NCBI RefSeq assembly: GCF_000717715.1
Contig: NZ_JOAI01000003.1
Span: 1-64,000, forward strand
Direction: 5' to 3'
Source of the DNA: Streptomyces sp. NRRL B-24484
GTDB lineage: Bacteria; Actinomycetota; Actinomycetes; Streptomycetales; Streptomycetaceae
DNA: 64,000 bases
Shown: positions 35,925 through 46,637 of the stretch, piece by piece
Layout of the letters: each line of letters starts with the position of its first letter
How positions within the stretch are numbered: position 1 is the first letter of the stretch
Position numbers and translations under genes: made by a program
The notes under the pieces: generated by a model
Database searches by the model: none
What the model saw: only the letters and a program-made list of their open reading frames with translations
What the model was told of the DNA's origin: nothing

Positions 35925-36734
35925 GTGAAGCGAATCCCGGGCCGTCCCGCCGTGCGCCTGGCCGCGGCCGGTGCGGCCGTCCTGCTCGCCCTCGCCGGCT
36001 GCGGTTCGGACCCGGCCCCGTCCGCCGGGTCCACCGGTCCGGCGGCCTCCGCGTCCGTCTCGGGCACGGTCACCGTCTTCGCGGCCGCCTCGCTGAAGGA
36101 GGCCTTCACCGAACTGGGGCGGAGGTTCGAGGCGGCCCACCCCGGCAGCCACGTGGTGCTGAACTTCGCGGGCAGCGACGCCCTCGCGGCGAGCATCGTC
36201 GCCGGCGCCCCCGCGGACGTCTTCGCCGCGGCGAGCCCGGCCACCATGAAGACCGTCGGCGACGAGGGCGGGACGGTCGGCGGCCCCGTCACCTTCGCGC
36301 GCAACGAGCTGGAGATCGCCGTCGCACCGGACAACCCGCAGCAGATCACCACCCTGCAGGACCTCGCCCGGCCGGGCCTGAAGGTGGTGCTCTGCGCCCA
36401 GCAGGTGCCCTGCGGCGCCGCGGCCCAGAAGGCCCTCGCCGTCGGCGACGTCCGGCTCACCCCGGTCAGCTGGGAGCAGGACGTGAAGGCCGCCCTGACC
36501 AAGGTCGAACTGCGCGAGGCCGACGCCTCGCTGGTCTACCGGACGGACGTGAAGGCCGCCGCGGGCAAGGCGGACGGCGTGCCCTTCCCCGAGGCCGCCC
36601 GCGCGATCAACGACTACCCGATCGCCGTCCTCGCCCGCGCCCCCAACACCGCCGGCGCCCGCGCCTTCGTCGCCCTCGTCGAGTCCCCCGAGGGCCGCCG
36701 GGTCCTCACCGACGCCGGCTTCCTGAGCCCGTAG
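35925..36734 (+). CDS. modA: Molybdate-binding lipoprotein ModA
   Basis: A 269-residue type II periplasmic-binding protein. The signal ends in the lipobox LALAGC (Cys 26 region), and a Ser/Ala/Pro linker follows. The mature fold begins GTVTVFAAASLKEAFTELGR, where AAASL is the conserved molybdate-oxyanion loop of ModA; ADVFAAASPATM and TFARNELEIAV are further family segments. No modB or modC follows; the next gene is convergent. It is divergent from a molybdenum hydroxylase operon, so it may have been retained with these enzymes and act with a transporter encoded elsewhere. Confidence 0.9.
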   Translation: MKRIPGRPAVRLAAAGAAVLLALAGCGSDPAPSAGSTGPAASASVSGTVTVFAAASLKEAFTELGRRFEAAHPGSHVVLNFAGSDALAASIVAGAPADVFAAASPATMKTVGDEGGTVGGPVTFARNELEIAVAPDNPQQITTLQDLARPGLKVVLCAQQVPCGAAAQKALAVGDVRLTPVSWEQDVKAALTKVELREADASLVYRTDVKAAAGKADGVPFPEAARAINDYPIAVLARAPNTAGARAFVALVESPEGRRVLTDAGFLSP

Positions 36735-36827
36735 GGCGCCGAGGGCACTCAGGAGGTCGCCCCGGGGGCGCCGCGCGGGGGCACCTCCCGGCCGGCTCCA
36801 GGGCCGCCGCCGGCGCCGCGGGAACGG

Positions 36828-36860
36828 CGAAGGCCCCGCCGGTGGACGGCGGGGCCTTCG
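36828..36860. terminator. Bidirectional terminator between modA and icd
   Basis: CGAAGGCCCCGCCG (36828-36841) and CGGCGGGGCCTTCG (36847-36860) form a perfect 14-bp stem with a 5-nt loop between the two convergent genes. Confidence 0.8.
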
Positions 36861-36885
36861 GTCACTCCGGGGAGTGCGGGGTGGT

Positions 36886-39240
<2,355 letters not shown>

Positions 39241-39446
39241 CTATGACCGTTCCGCGCCGCCCGCGCCGTGGCCGCGGCCCGGCCCGGATCCCGCGGCGGC
39301 CGGGACCGGCGGGCACGGCAGGCATGGTCGACGGGCCCGGCCGGCGGCCCCGGTCTGCGGGCGGGCCGGCCGCCGCGGCGGCACGGCGCGGCGCCGCCGG
39401 GGCGGAGTGCGCCCCTTCCGGCGCCGGGCGGTGCCATCATCGGGTC

Positions 39447-40778
39447 ATGACGGGATCACCGGACGCGTTCGGGTACGGGGACGGCGCCCGGCGGCGCTGG
39501 GCGGCGCGGCTGGCCTTTGCCGCCGTGGCGAGCGCGGCGGTGGTGCTGCTGATCGTCGGCGGGCTGAAGTCGCTGGCGCTGATGATCGCCGGACTGGCCG
39601 CGCTGGCCGTGGCCGTCGCCGGCCTCTGGTGGGCGCTCACCCATCGCGGCGCCCGGCGCCTGCTGGCGATCGGCCTGGCCGTCGGCGCGGTGGCCGCCGT
39701 CCTGGTCGGGTACGCGCTGGTCGACCTGCTCTGGGCCGTCCTCCTGGTGCTGGCGCTGTGGGCGGTCGCGGTGGTGGCCGGACGGTCCGCGCTGTCCCGG
39801 GGCACCAGCAAGCCGGCCGAGCACCGCACGCCGCCGCCCTCCCGACCGTTCCTGATCATGAATCCGCGCTCCGGCGGCGGCAAGGTCGAGCGCTTCGGGC
39901 TGGCCGCCCGGGCCCGGGCGCTCGGTGCGGAGGTCGTCCTGCTCGACCCGGAGCACCACCAGAACGTCACCGAACTGGCCCGGGCCGCCGTCGCCCGCGG
40001 CGCCGACCTGCTCGGGGTCGCGGGCGGCGACGGCACCCAGGCGCTGGTCGCGGGCGTCGCCGCCGAGCACGGCCTGCCCTTCCTGGTGATCTCCGCCGGG
40101 ACGCGCAACCACTTCGCGATGGACCTCGGCCTCGACCGCACCGACCCGGGGACCTGCCTGGACGCCCTCACCGACGGCGTGGAGCTGCACATCGACCTCG
40201 GTCTGATCGGCGACCGGGTCTTCGTCAACAACGCGTCCTTCGGCACCTACGCGGCCGTGGTGCAGAGCCCGGCGTACCGGGACGACAAGGTGCGCACCGT
40301 CCTCGACATGCTTCCCGAGCTGCTGACCCACCAGAGCGGGCCGCGGTTGCGGCTGCGCGCCGCCGGGGCCGAGGTGGACGCCCCGCAGGCCGTCCTGGTC
40401 AGCAACAACCCGTACGCGCCGGGCGACGCGGGCGGGCTGGGGCGCCGTCCGCGGCTGGACACCGGGGCGCTCGGGGTCCTCGGGGTCAAGGTGGACACCG
40501 CGGCCCAGGCGGTCGGGCTGCTGCGCGGCGGCACCGCGACCGGGCTGACGGCGCTCGCCGCCCGCGAGGTGGTGATCGACGCCGACGTCCCCGAGATCCC
40601 GGTCGGCGTGGACGGCGAGGCGCTCGTGCTGCCGACCCCGGTGGTCTGCCGGATCCGTCCGGCCGCGCTGCGGGTCCGGGTGCCGCGGCACCGGCCCGGC
40701 GTGCCGAGCGCCCGGCCGCCGCTGGACTGGCAGCGGCTGCGGAAAATCGCCTTCCCGCCGCGCGACACCGCCGGCTGA
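39447..40778 (+). CDS. Diacylglycerol kinase-fold (YegS-like) lipid kinase with membrane N-terminus
   Basis: A 443-residue protein. Residues about 20-110 hold three to four hydrophobic helices (RLAFAAVASAAVVLLIVGGL and onward). The catalytic domain begins PFLIMNPRSGGGKVERFGLA, with the nucleotide motif GVAGGDGTQALVAG and VISAGTRNHFAMDLGL, all typical of the DAGK_cat fold. It would phosphorylate a lipid such as diacylglycerol or a sphingoid-like base at the membrane. ATG 39447 is the start adjacent to the first helix; no strong ribosome site is visible. The gene stands alone with convergent and divergent neighbours. Confidence 0.85.
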   Translation: MTGSPDAFGYGDGARRRWAARLAFAAVASAAVVLLIVGGLKSLALMIAGLAALAVAVAGLWWALTHRGARRLLAIGLAVGAVAAVLVGYALVDLLWAVLLVLALWAVAVVAGRSALSRGTSKPAEHRTPPPSRPFLIMNPRSGGGKVERFGLAARARALGAEVVLLDPEHHQNVTELARAAVARGADLLGVAGGDGTQALVAGVAAEHGLPFLVISAGTRNHFAMDLGLDRTDPGTCLDALTDGVELHIDLGLIGDRVFVNNASFGTYAAVVQSPAYRDDKVRTVLDMLPELLTHQSGPRLRLRAAGAEVDAPQAVLVSNNPYAPGDAGGLGRRPRLDTGALGVLGVKVDTAAQAVGLLRGGTATGLTALAAREVVIDADVPEIPVGVDGEALVLPTPVVCRIRPAALRVRVPRHRPGVPSARPPLDWQRLRKIAFPPRDTAG

Positions 40779-40800
40779 GGCCGCCTCGCCCGCCGCGGGG

Positions 40801-41325
40801 TCAGTGTCCGAGGGCCGCCTTGGCGGCGACGATGATCAGGCCGAGCAGCAGGTTGGCCACGCCCTCGCCGACGGCCAGCCGGCGGGACGCGCCGGCCCGG
40901 ACGGCGCCCAGGGTCGCCCAGGTGACCTGCTGCGCCACCGCGACCGAGAGCGCGAGCCAGGCCGTGCCGCCGAGGTCGAGGCCGAGCAGCGGGCTGACCG
41001 CCACCGCCACGGCGGGCAGCACGGCGGCCTCCACGATGGACCACTCGTGCCCGGCCACCCGGCGCAGCTCGCGGCGGTCGATGGCCTTGCCGACGATCCG
41101 CTCGCCGGCGACCTGCGCGTAGACGTGGGCGGCCCAGAACACCACGCCGGTGACCAGCAGCAGTCCGATCAGCTGCAGCCGCGGGAAGTCCCCGGCGGTA
41201 CCGGCGGTGGCGACCACCGAGGCGGCGAGCAGGGACCCGTAGACCGCGCCGGCGTAGTCCGTCCGTCCGGCGTGCGGCCGGTCCTTGCGCACGGGCTGCC
41301 CGGTCGGGGCGGGAGTACTGGTCAC
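40801..41325 (-). CDS. Hypothetical four-helix membrane protein
   Basis: A 174-residue unknown with four hydrophobic stretches: YGSLLAASVVATA, LQLIGLLLVTGVVFWAAHVY, EAAVLPAVAVAVSPLLG with WLALSVAVAQQVTWATL, and ANLLLGLIIVAAKAAL. A charged loop, IVGKAIDRRELRRVAGHEW, lies in the middle. I know similar uncharacterised proteins from Streptomyces but no function. The GTG at 41325 is preferred: TATGTT lies 7 nt before it, suggesting a leaderless message. An ATG four codons upstream lies within that hexamer. Confidence 0.7.
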   Translation of the reverse strand: MTSTPAPTGQPVRKDRPHAGRTDYAGAVYGSLLAASVVATAGTAGDFPRLQLIGLLLVTGVVFWAAHVYAQVAGERIVGKAIDRRELRRVAGHEWSIVEAAVLPAVAVAVSPLLGLDLGGTAWLALSVAVAQQVTWATLGAVRAGASRRLAVGEGVANLLLGLIIVAAKAALGH

Positions 41326-41455
41326 CCGACCCAACATAGGGGCCCGAACCGGACATTCCGGGGAACGACGCCGCCCGCCGGCCCGGACGGGTCCGGCGGG
41401 TACGGCGGGTACGGTCAGGGGCCGGCGCCGCCCCGTTCGGCGCCGGTCCGGCGGG

Positions 41456-41539
41456 TCAGCTCGTCGAACCGAGAATCGCCAGTACGACGAGTCCGATGAG
41501 CGCCAGCGCCCAGGCCCACCAGGTGTCCTTCAGGTCCAT
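41456..41539 (-). CDS. Very small membrane protein, 27 residues
   Basis: A frame of only 27 codons: MDLKDTWWAWALALIGLVVL continuing AILGSTS. It is a short amphipathic start with two Trp and then a single transmembrane helix with a small polar tail. GGAGG lies 6 nt before the ATG (41539), an ideal ribosome site. The gene is in the gap between the four-helix membrane protein and the SnoaL protein on the same strand. I do not recognise a named family. Proteins of this type often sit in membrane complexes or act as stress peptides. Confidence 0.6.
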   Translation of the reverse strand: MDLKDTWWAWALALIGLVVLAILGSTS

Positions 41540-41650
41540 GTGCATCCTCCCGGGAGTGTTGCGCCGATCAGAGCACTACTGTGACGGACGGTCAACACTT
41601 CTGACAGAGGGTCGCGGCCGATCACCGGAACAGACCGCGGCGACGGCCGC

Positions 41651-42046
41651 TCAGCCGGCCGGGTTGACGAACTCCGGCTGGTCGAGGACGCGCAGCCAGC
41701 TGCCGTCCGGCTGGCGGCGCACCACCTGGGCGCGGGCGCCCGCGCCGTCCCGCGGCGGGGTCGAGGTGAGGGCCGTGTCGCCGCTGACCAGGGTCGGCAG
41801 CGGAGTCTCCGGCTCGAAGTGCGGGCGGTTCGCCAGCACCTTCTCCCAGAGTGCCCGGATTGCCTCCCGGCCAACCGTGAACGACCCCGGAGGATAGGCC
41901 AGCACGGCGTCCTCCGTGTACAGCGCGGCAACCCCGGCGGCGTCGCCCGCGTTGGAGCGCTCGACGAACAGACGGGTGATGTCCTCCGGCCGCGCGGCCT
42001 TCTCGTAGCCCTCGTAGTCGGTCCGCTGCTGCTCGGTCTCCGGCAT
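41651..42046 (-). CDS. SnoaL-like / nuclear transport factor 2 fold protein
   Basis: A 131-residue alpha+beta cone protein. The typical pattern is ITRLFVERSNAGDAAGVAALYTEDAVLAYPPG, then FTVGREAIRALWEKVLANRP and a C-terminal sheet WLRVLDQPEFVNP. Such domains serve as polyketide cyclases, ketosteroid-isomerase-like enzymes or ligand binders; the sequence does not say which. ATG 42046 is used. The gene is divergent from a LysR regulator 127 bp away, which probably controls it. Confidence 0.82.
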   Translation of the reverse strand: MPETEQQRTDYEGYEKAARPEDITRLFVERSNAGDAAGVAALYTEDAVLAYPPGSFTVGREAIRALWEKVLANRPHFEPETPLPTLVSGDTALTSTPPRDGAGARAQVVRRQPDGSWLRVLDQPEFVNPAG

Positions 42047-42159
42047 GACGCCCTCCCGGCGATTGATCCGTTCCTGGATTCCGCGGCCGCCCTCCGGCCC
42101 GGTGCTTCCAGCCTCGCCCGGTGGGGATCAGAAGTCCAACAGCTGGATCTGCTGGGAGC

Positions 42160-42165
42160 TAGAAT
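42160..42165 (+). promoter_or_regulatory. -10 hexamer for lysR
   Basis: TAGAAT lies 8 nt before the lysR ATG with no Shine-Dalgarno in between, again a near-leaderless arrangement. CCAACAGCTGG (42137-42147) and a nearby CTGCTGGGA are possible LysR binding half-sites in the divergent promoter region. Confidence 0.45.
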
Positions 42166-42173
42166 CAGTAGTC

Positions 42174-43061
42174 ATGGAATTGCGCCAGCTGGAGTACTTC
42201 GTCGCCGTCGCGGAGGAGCAGAGTTTCACCCGGGCGGCGGAACGGGTGCACATCAGCCAGTCCGGGGTGAGCGCGCAGATCCGGCAGCTGGAGCGGGCGC
42301 TCGGGGCCGAGCTCTTCGACCGGTCGGCGCGGACGGCGACACTCACCGTGGCGGGCAAGGCGGCCCTGGAGCACGCCCGGGCCACCCTGGCCTCCGCGGC
42401 GGCCGTCCGGGAGGCGGTGGGCGAGGTGACCGGCCTGATCCGGGGCCGGCTCACCGTGGGCATGGTCCTCGGCTGCACCGTGACCCCGCTGTTCGAGGCG
42501 CTCGCCGCCTTCCACCGGGCGCACCCGGGCGTGGAGATCGCCCTGCTGGAGGACAACTCGGACCGGCTCGTGGAGGCGGTGCGCAGCGGCACCGTCGACC
42601 TCGCCCTGGTCGGCACGGCGACCGCCGCGCCGGAGGGCCTGGAGGCCCTGACCATCGTCAGCGAGCCGCTGGTCGCGGCCGTCCCCGCGGGCCATCCGCT
42701 GGCCGGCCGGGCCCGGGTCGCGCTGGCCGGCCTGGCGGAGCACCCGCTGGTCTGCATGCCGCGCGGCACGGGCATCCGCACGGTGCTGGACGGGGCGTGC
42801 GCCGCGGCCGGGGTCCGGCCGGTGATCGCGCTGGAGGCGGGGGCGGCGGACGCGGTCGCCGACCTCGCCGCGCGGGGGCTCGGGGTGGCGGTGTTCAGTG
42901 CCTCGATGGCCGCCGCGTACGCGGACCGGCTGACCGCCCTGGCGATCGAGGACGCCACCGAACCGGCCCTGCTCGCGCTGGTCTGGCGGCCCGCGCACGG
43001 CCCGGCCGTCCGCGAGGCCGTCCGCGCCTGCCGCCGGGCGTTCGCCGCTGGCACAACCTGA
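42174..43061 (+). CDS. LysR-family transcriptional regulator
   Basis: A 295-residue regulator. Its N-terminal winged helix is MELRQLEYFVAVAEEQSFTR followed by AAERVHISQSGVSAQIRQLE. The effector domain starts RGRLTVGMVLGC and has the two-lobe periplasmic-binding-like fold. LysR proteins usually activate a divergent gene, here the SnoaL protein, and repress themselves. ATG 42174 starts exactly at the canonical N-terminus. Its stop codon lies in the first copy of a 20-bp tandem duplication. Confidence 0.92.
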   Translation: MELRQLEYFVAVAEEQSFTRAAERVHISQSGVSAQIRQLERALGAELFDRSARTATLTVAGKAALEHARATLASAAAVREAVGEVTGLIRGRLTVGMVLGCTVTPLFEALAAFHRAHPGVEIALLEDNSDRLVEAVRSGTVDLALVGTATAAPEGLEALTIVSEPLVAAVPAGHPLAGRARVALAGLAEHPLVCMPRGTGIRTVLDGACAAAGVRPVIALEAGAADAVADLAARGLGVAVFSASMAAAYADRLTALAIEDATEPALLALVWRPAHGPAVREAVRACRRAFAAGTT

Positions 43062-43096
43062 ACCGCCCCGGCACGGCCTGAACCGCCCCGGGACGG
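43057..43096. repeat. 20-bp tandem duplication at the lysR stop codon
   Basis: CCTGAACCGCCCCGGCACGG (43057-43076) is followed by a copy with one change (43077-43096). The first unit contains the lysR TGA stop, and the second ends one base before the ankyrin gene stop. It is a recent slippage-type duplication that slightly separates the two convergent genes. Confidence 0.75.
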
Positions 43097-43756
43097 CTAC
43101 ACGAAGCCCTCGGCGATCAGCGTCGCGCCGTCGGCGGTGACGCGGTGCCGGCGGCCCGATCCGCCCACCACCCGGCTCCAGCTCTCGACGATCAGGGACT
43201 CGTCCTCCAGGCGGTAGTTGAAGCCGCCGTACATGCCGGGGATCGGGAAGCCCATGTGCGGGACGGTGAGCTCGGTGAGCACCTCCAGCTGTGGAAGGGC
43301 GAGCCGGTGCTCCTCGGCCAGCCCCTGGGAGTCCTCGCGGACCAAAGCGTGCAGGTGGCCCTCCAGCGCGGCCAGCAGCGCAGGCGGCAGCGGGTGCCGC
43401 ACGACGGGCCGCAGGACGTCCAGCAGGTGGGTGTGGCCGCGGGCCGCCGCGATGTCCGCGGGCCGCTCGCCGGCGGAGGTGCGCAGGGTCCGCCAGGCGC
43501 CGGCGACAACGAGCCGGGTGACCGTGACGACCGGAGCGCCCAGCCAGGCCGCCTGGTGGAGCGGGGCGAAGCCGCTGGGGCCGCCGATGCGGGTGGCGTT
43601 GACCCACTCCGGCTTCCCGTCGAGCAGCTCGAACACCCGGGTCCAGGCGCTGTCCCGGGCTGCGTCGGCGAGCGCGTCCCGCTCGGCGACCACCTCGGCG
43701 CGGTAGACGTCACGGGTGGTCACGCCGTCCCAGCCCGAGTTCTCACGGATCGTCAT
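43097..43756 (-). CDS. Ankyrin-repeat protein
   Basis: A 219-residue protein. The middle carries ankyrin-like repeats: SGFAPLHQAAWLGAPVVTVTRLVVAGA, then TSAGERPADIAAARGHTHLL. A C-terminal domain after PMLYGGFNYRL-like sequence (GMYGGFNYRLEDESLIVESW) is unfamiliar but resembles the tail of ankyrin proteins common in Streptomyces. It is probably a cytoplasmic protein-binding factor. ATG 43756 is preferred; TACGAT ends 6 nt upstream, so the transcript may be leaderless. A GTG 20 codons upstream is also in frame. Confidence 0.82.
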   Translation of the reverse strand: MTIRENSGWDGVTTRDVYRAEVVAERDALADAARDSAWTRVFELLDGKPEWVNATRIGGPSGFAPLHQAAWLGAPVVTVTRLVVAGAWRTLRTSAGERPADIAAARGHTHLLDVLRPVVRHPLPPALLAALEGHLHALVREDSQGLAEEHRLALPQLEVLTELTVPHMGFPIPGMYGGFNYRLEDESLIVESWSRVVGGSGRRHRVTADGATLIAEGFV

Positions 43757-43891
43757 TCGATCATCGTAGTCACGGGGGCAGACAGCACGCCTACCGCCGG
43801 GTACGATCCCGGACACCGCAGTTACCAGTCAGTAGCTTCCGGCCCGGTCCCCGTGCGGCTCGGTCCACCGCGGCTGCCCGAAGGAGTTGCC

Positions 43892-44563
43892 ATGCCCGTA
43901 CTCGACCGCCAGGACGACGTCTTCGTCCTCGACCTCGGCGACGGCGAGAACCGCTTCCACCCCGACTGGGTCGCCGCCGTCGACGGCCTGCTGGACGAGG
44001 TGGAGAAGGCCGAGGGGCCGCGCGCCCTGGTGACGACCGCCACCGGCAAGTTCTGGTCCAACGGCCTCGACCTGGACTGGCTGTTCGCCAACACCGACCG
44101 GGCGCTCGAGTACGTGTCCTCCGTCCAGGAACTGCTGGCCCGGATGCTGACCCTGCCCGTGGTCACCGTCGCCGCGCTGCAGGGGCACACCTTCGCGGCC
44201 GGGGCGATGTTCTCGCTGGCGCACGACTTCCGGGTGATGCGCGGCGACCGGGGCTACTGGTGCCTGCCCGAGGCCGAGATCGACATCCCCTTCACGGCCG
44301 GCATGTCGGCCCTGATCCAGGCCCGCCTCCACCCGGGGACGGCCCACGAGGCCATGGTCACCGCCCGCCGCTACGGCGGCCACGAGGCCCTCGCCGCCGG
44401 CATCGTCGACCGCACCGCCGACGAGGACGCCGTCCGCCGCACCGCCCTCGCCCTCGCCGCCACCCACACCGCCAAGGCGGGCCCGACCGTCGGCACCATC
44501 AAGACCCGGATGTACGGCCCCGCCCTGGCGGCCCTCCGCGAACGGGACATCCCCCTCGGCTGA
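43892..44563 (+). CDS. Enoyl-CoA hydratase/isomerase family protein
   Basis: A 223-residue crotonase-fold enzyme. The oxyanion-hole region is present as ATGKFWSNGLDLDWL and ALQGHTFAAGAMFSLAHDFRVM, and YWCLPEAEIDIPFTAGMSAL corresponds to the catalytic Glu region of isomerases. It most resembles the delta3,delta2-enoyl-CoA isomerase branch, which moves double bonds in unsaturated fatty acyl-CoA. ATG 43892 follows AAGGAG. It is a single gene between the ankyrin gene and a damaged region. Confidence 0.88.
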   Translation: MPVLDRQDDVFVLDLGDGENRFHPDWVAAVDGLLDEVEKAEGPRALVTTATGKFWSNGLDLDWLFANTDRALEYVSSVQELLARMLTLPVVTVAALQGHTFAAGAMFSLAHDFRVMRGDRGYWCLPEAEIDIPFTAGMSALIQARLHPGTAHEAMVTARRYGGHEALAAGIVDRTADEDAVRRTALALAATHTAKAGPTVGTIKTRMYGPALAALRERDIPLG

Positions 44564-44661
44564 ACCCCACTGCCCGGCCCCGCCCACGGGCCGCGCCGCT
44601 CCGAACGGCGCCGGTGCGGAACCCGGGTGACGCCCCGTCCGCGCCACGCGATCATGGGCGG

Positions 44662-45595
44662 ATGACCAGGACCGACGGACCCACGGGCCGCCCCACCCGC
44701 CCCGGGTCCGGCTTCGGCGAGGCCGTGGCGCTCTGGGGCGCCTCGCTCTGCCGGGCCTCGAAGGTGATCGACGCCGCCACCCTGGCGCTGGCCGAGGGGC
44801 TCGACGGCACGGCGCTGCGGATGCCGGCCGGCCTGCCGGCGACCGATCCCGACGGCCGGCTGCCCCGCAGTGCTGGACGACGCCTGTGCGGAGCTCGGCC
44901 TCTCCCCGCCGGTCCGCGGCACCCGGGCCGCCGACGAGGCCGGCGTGCGCGTCCGCCCGGCAGGTGATGCGCCGGGAGCTGACGCCCCGCCGGCTCGCCG
45001 AGCGGCTCCGCGAGGTCTTCGGTGTCGGCCTCGACCTGATCGACCCGGTGACCGCCCTGGTCGACGACTACGACAACGAGTTCGGCGCGTGGACGCTGCC
45101 CCGGCTGGACGCCGCGGTGTTGGTCGAGGCGTGGGCCCTGGGCGCCGACCCGACGGTGCTCGGCACCGGCGGGCGGCCGACCACCGCCCGCGAGCCGGTG
45201 CTCGTCTCCCTCGCGGCGCTCGCCGACATCACCGCCGCCGCGCAGCGGGACGGCCTGCCCGCCGACCGCCCCGGCGACCTGCTCCGCCTCGCCCGGACCC
45301 GCCGGATCCCGCGGACGGGCGAGGTCGGCGGCAGGCTTTACCAGGTCCACGGTGCGGGCTGCCGGTTCACCGACCCGGACGGGTCGGTGGTCGACGTGGA
45401 CTTCACCGCCGAGGGCGCGGCAGCCTTCGACGCCCGGCGGCTGCAAGGCCACGAGGCGACCCTCCCTGTGCCGTTCGTCCCCGGGCAGGACGAACCCCGC
45501 GCCGCCGCGGCCGCGCTGACGCAGCTCACCGAGGTGCGGCCGGGATGGTTCATCCCGCTCCGGACCGCGGCCCGGCCGGGTGTCCGTGAGTCCGG
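44662..45595 (+). pseudogene. Uncharacterised protein gene with two frameshifts
   Basis: Coding potential passes through all three forward frames. Frame one starts MTRTDGPTGRPTRPGSGFGE and reads ALWGASLCRASKVIDAATLA. At 44863-44866, one extra C in CCCC moves it to frame two (AVLDDACAELGLSPPVRG). Near 44948-44954 another extra base moves it to frame three (SARQVMRRELTPRRLAERLR, then FGVGLDLIDPVTALVDDYDN). The later part, RLYQVHGAGCRFTDPDGSVV and FDARRLQGHE, looks like the DUF6896-type domain found in many Streptomyces proteins of unknown role. Frame three has no stop of its own and runs open into the methyltransferase gene. Either a decayed gene or sequence errors. Confidence 0.55.
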
Positions 45596-45815
45596 AGAAA
45601 TCCGTCGAGAAAGTCCGCCCGGGCCGGCCCGGAGAGCCCCCGGCACGGCACCCGGCGGGGGTGACGGCGGCCGCGGGGCGAGGGGCCGGGGTGATGCCCC
45701 GTCCGGGCCCGCCGCAGGCCCGCAGCGACACCGACAGGGCATCCGCACATCTGCTCTGACCTGGCCTTTCTTCCTGGCCGAGGGTAATCTGACGGCCTGT
45801 CGGAAAGGGGGCCGG

Positions 45816-46637
45816 ATGGACCGGACCGTACGCACCGTCGATGACGTCTTCGCCCTTCTGGACGGGCTGTTCGAGAGCCGGGACGGCCGGTGGGCCACCG
45901 GCGACGGGGCGGGCTACTGGGACCGCTTCTACGCCGACCGGTCGAAGCCCGTGCCGTTCTTCGTCGCCAAGCCCGACGAGGGCCTGGCCGCCCACGTCGA
46001 CCGGGGGCTGATCGCTCCCGGCCGGGCCCTGGACCTCGGGTGCGGGCCGGGGCGCAACGCGGTGTTCCTGGCGTCCCGGGGGTTCGAGGTGGACGCGGTC
46101 GACCTCTCCCCCGCCGCTCTGGCGTGGGCCGGGGACCGGGCGCGGGAGGCCGGCGTCGAGGTCCGCCTCCTCTGCGGCGACGCCTTCCGGCTCGCCGGAA
46201 CGGAACTGACCGGCCCGTACGACCTGGTGGTGGACTCGGGCTGCTTCCACCACCTGCCCCCGCACCGCCGGGTCAGCTACCTGGCGCTCCTCGCCCGGGT
46301 GTTGGCGCCCGGCGGCCACCTCGCGCTGACCTGCTTCGCCGCCGGCGCGATGGGCTCGGAACTCTCCGACGCGGACCTCTACCGGGAGGGCCGGCTGGGC
46401 GGCGGCCTCGCGTACACCGCGGAGTCGCTGCGCCGGATCTTCGCGGACCTGACGGAGGTCGAACTGCGCCGGATGAACGACGAGCCGGCCGGCTCGCCCC
46501 TGTTCGGCGAGGCGTTCCTGTGGACGGCGCTGTTCCGCCGCGACACACCGGCGCCCCCGGAGGGGCGGCCTCAGCCGGCGGCGGTGGCGACCCGGGCGCC
46601 GATCGCGTCGAGCAGCAGCTCCAGCGCGGTGGGGTAG
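45816..46637 (+). CDS. SAM-dependent class I methyltransferase
   Basis: A 273-residue enzyme. The SAM-binding motif I is ALDLGCGPGRNAVFLASRGF (about residues 71-90), followed by acidic motif II VDAVDLSPAALAWA and motif III PYDLVVDSGCFHHLPPHRR. The N-terminus (GYWDRFYADRSKPVPFFVAK) matches the thiopurine/tellurite-resistance-like methyltransferase branch. The substrate is unknown. ATG 45816 was chosen where the family begins; the frame is open for a further 300 codons upstream, so readthrough fusion with the damaged upstream gene is possible. Its last 67 bp overlap the convergent TetR gene. Confidence 0.85.
   Translation: MDRTVRTVDDVFALLDGLFESRDGRWATGDGAGYWDRFYADRSKPVPFFVAKPDEGLAAHVDRGLIAPGRALDLGCGPGRNAVFLASRGFEVDAVDLSPAALAWAGDRAREAGVEVRLLCGDAFRLAGTELTGPYDLVVDSGCFHHLPPHRRVSYLALLARVLAPGGHLALTCFAAGAMGSELSDADLYREGRLGGGLAYTAESLRRIFADLTEVELRRMNDEPAGSPLFGEAFLWTALFRRDTPAPPEGRPQPAAVATRAPIASSSSSSAVG

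Noticed and set aside
43145..43891. Extended frame in front of the enoyl-CoA hydratase
   Set aside because: It is antisense to the ankyrin gene and joins the hydratase only because no stop intervenes. AAGGAG before the ATG at 43892 marks the real start.
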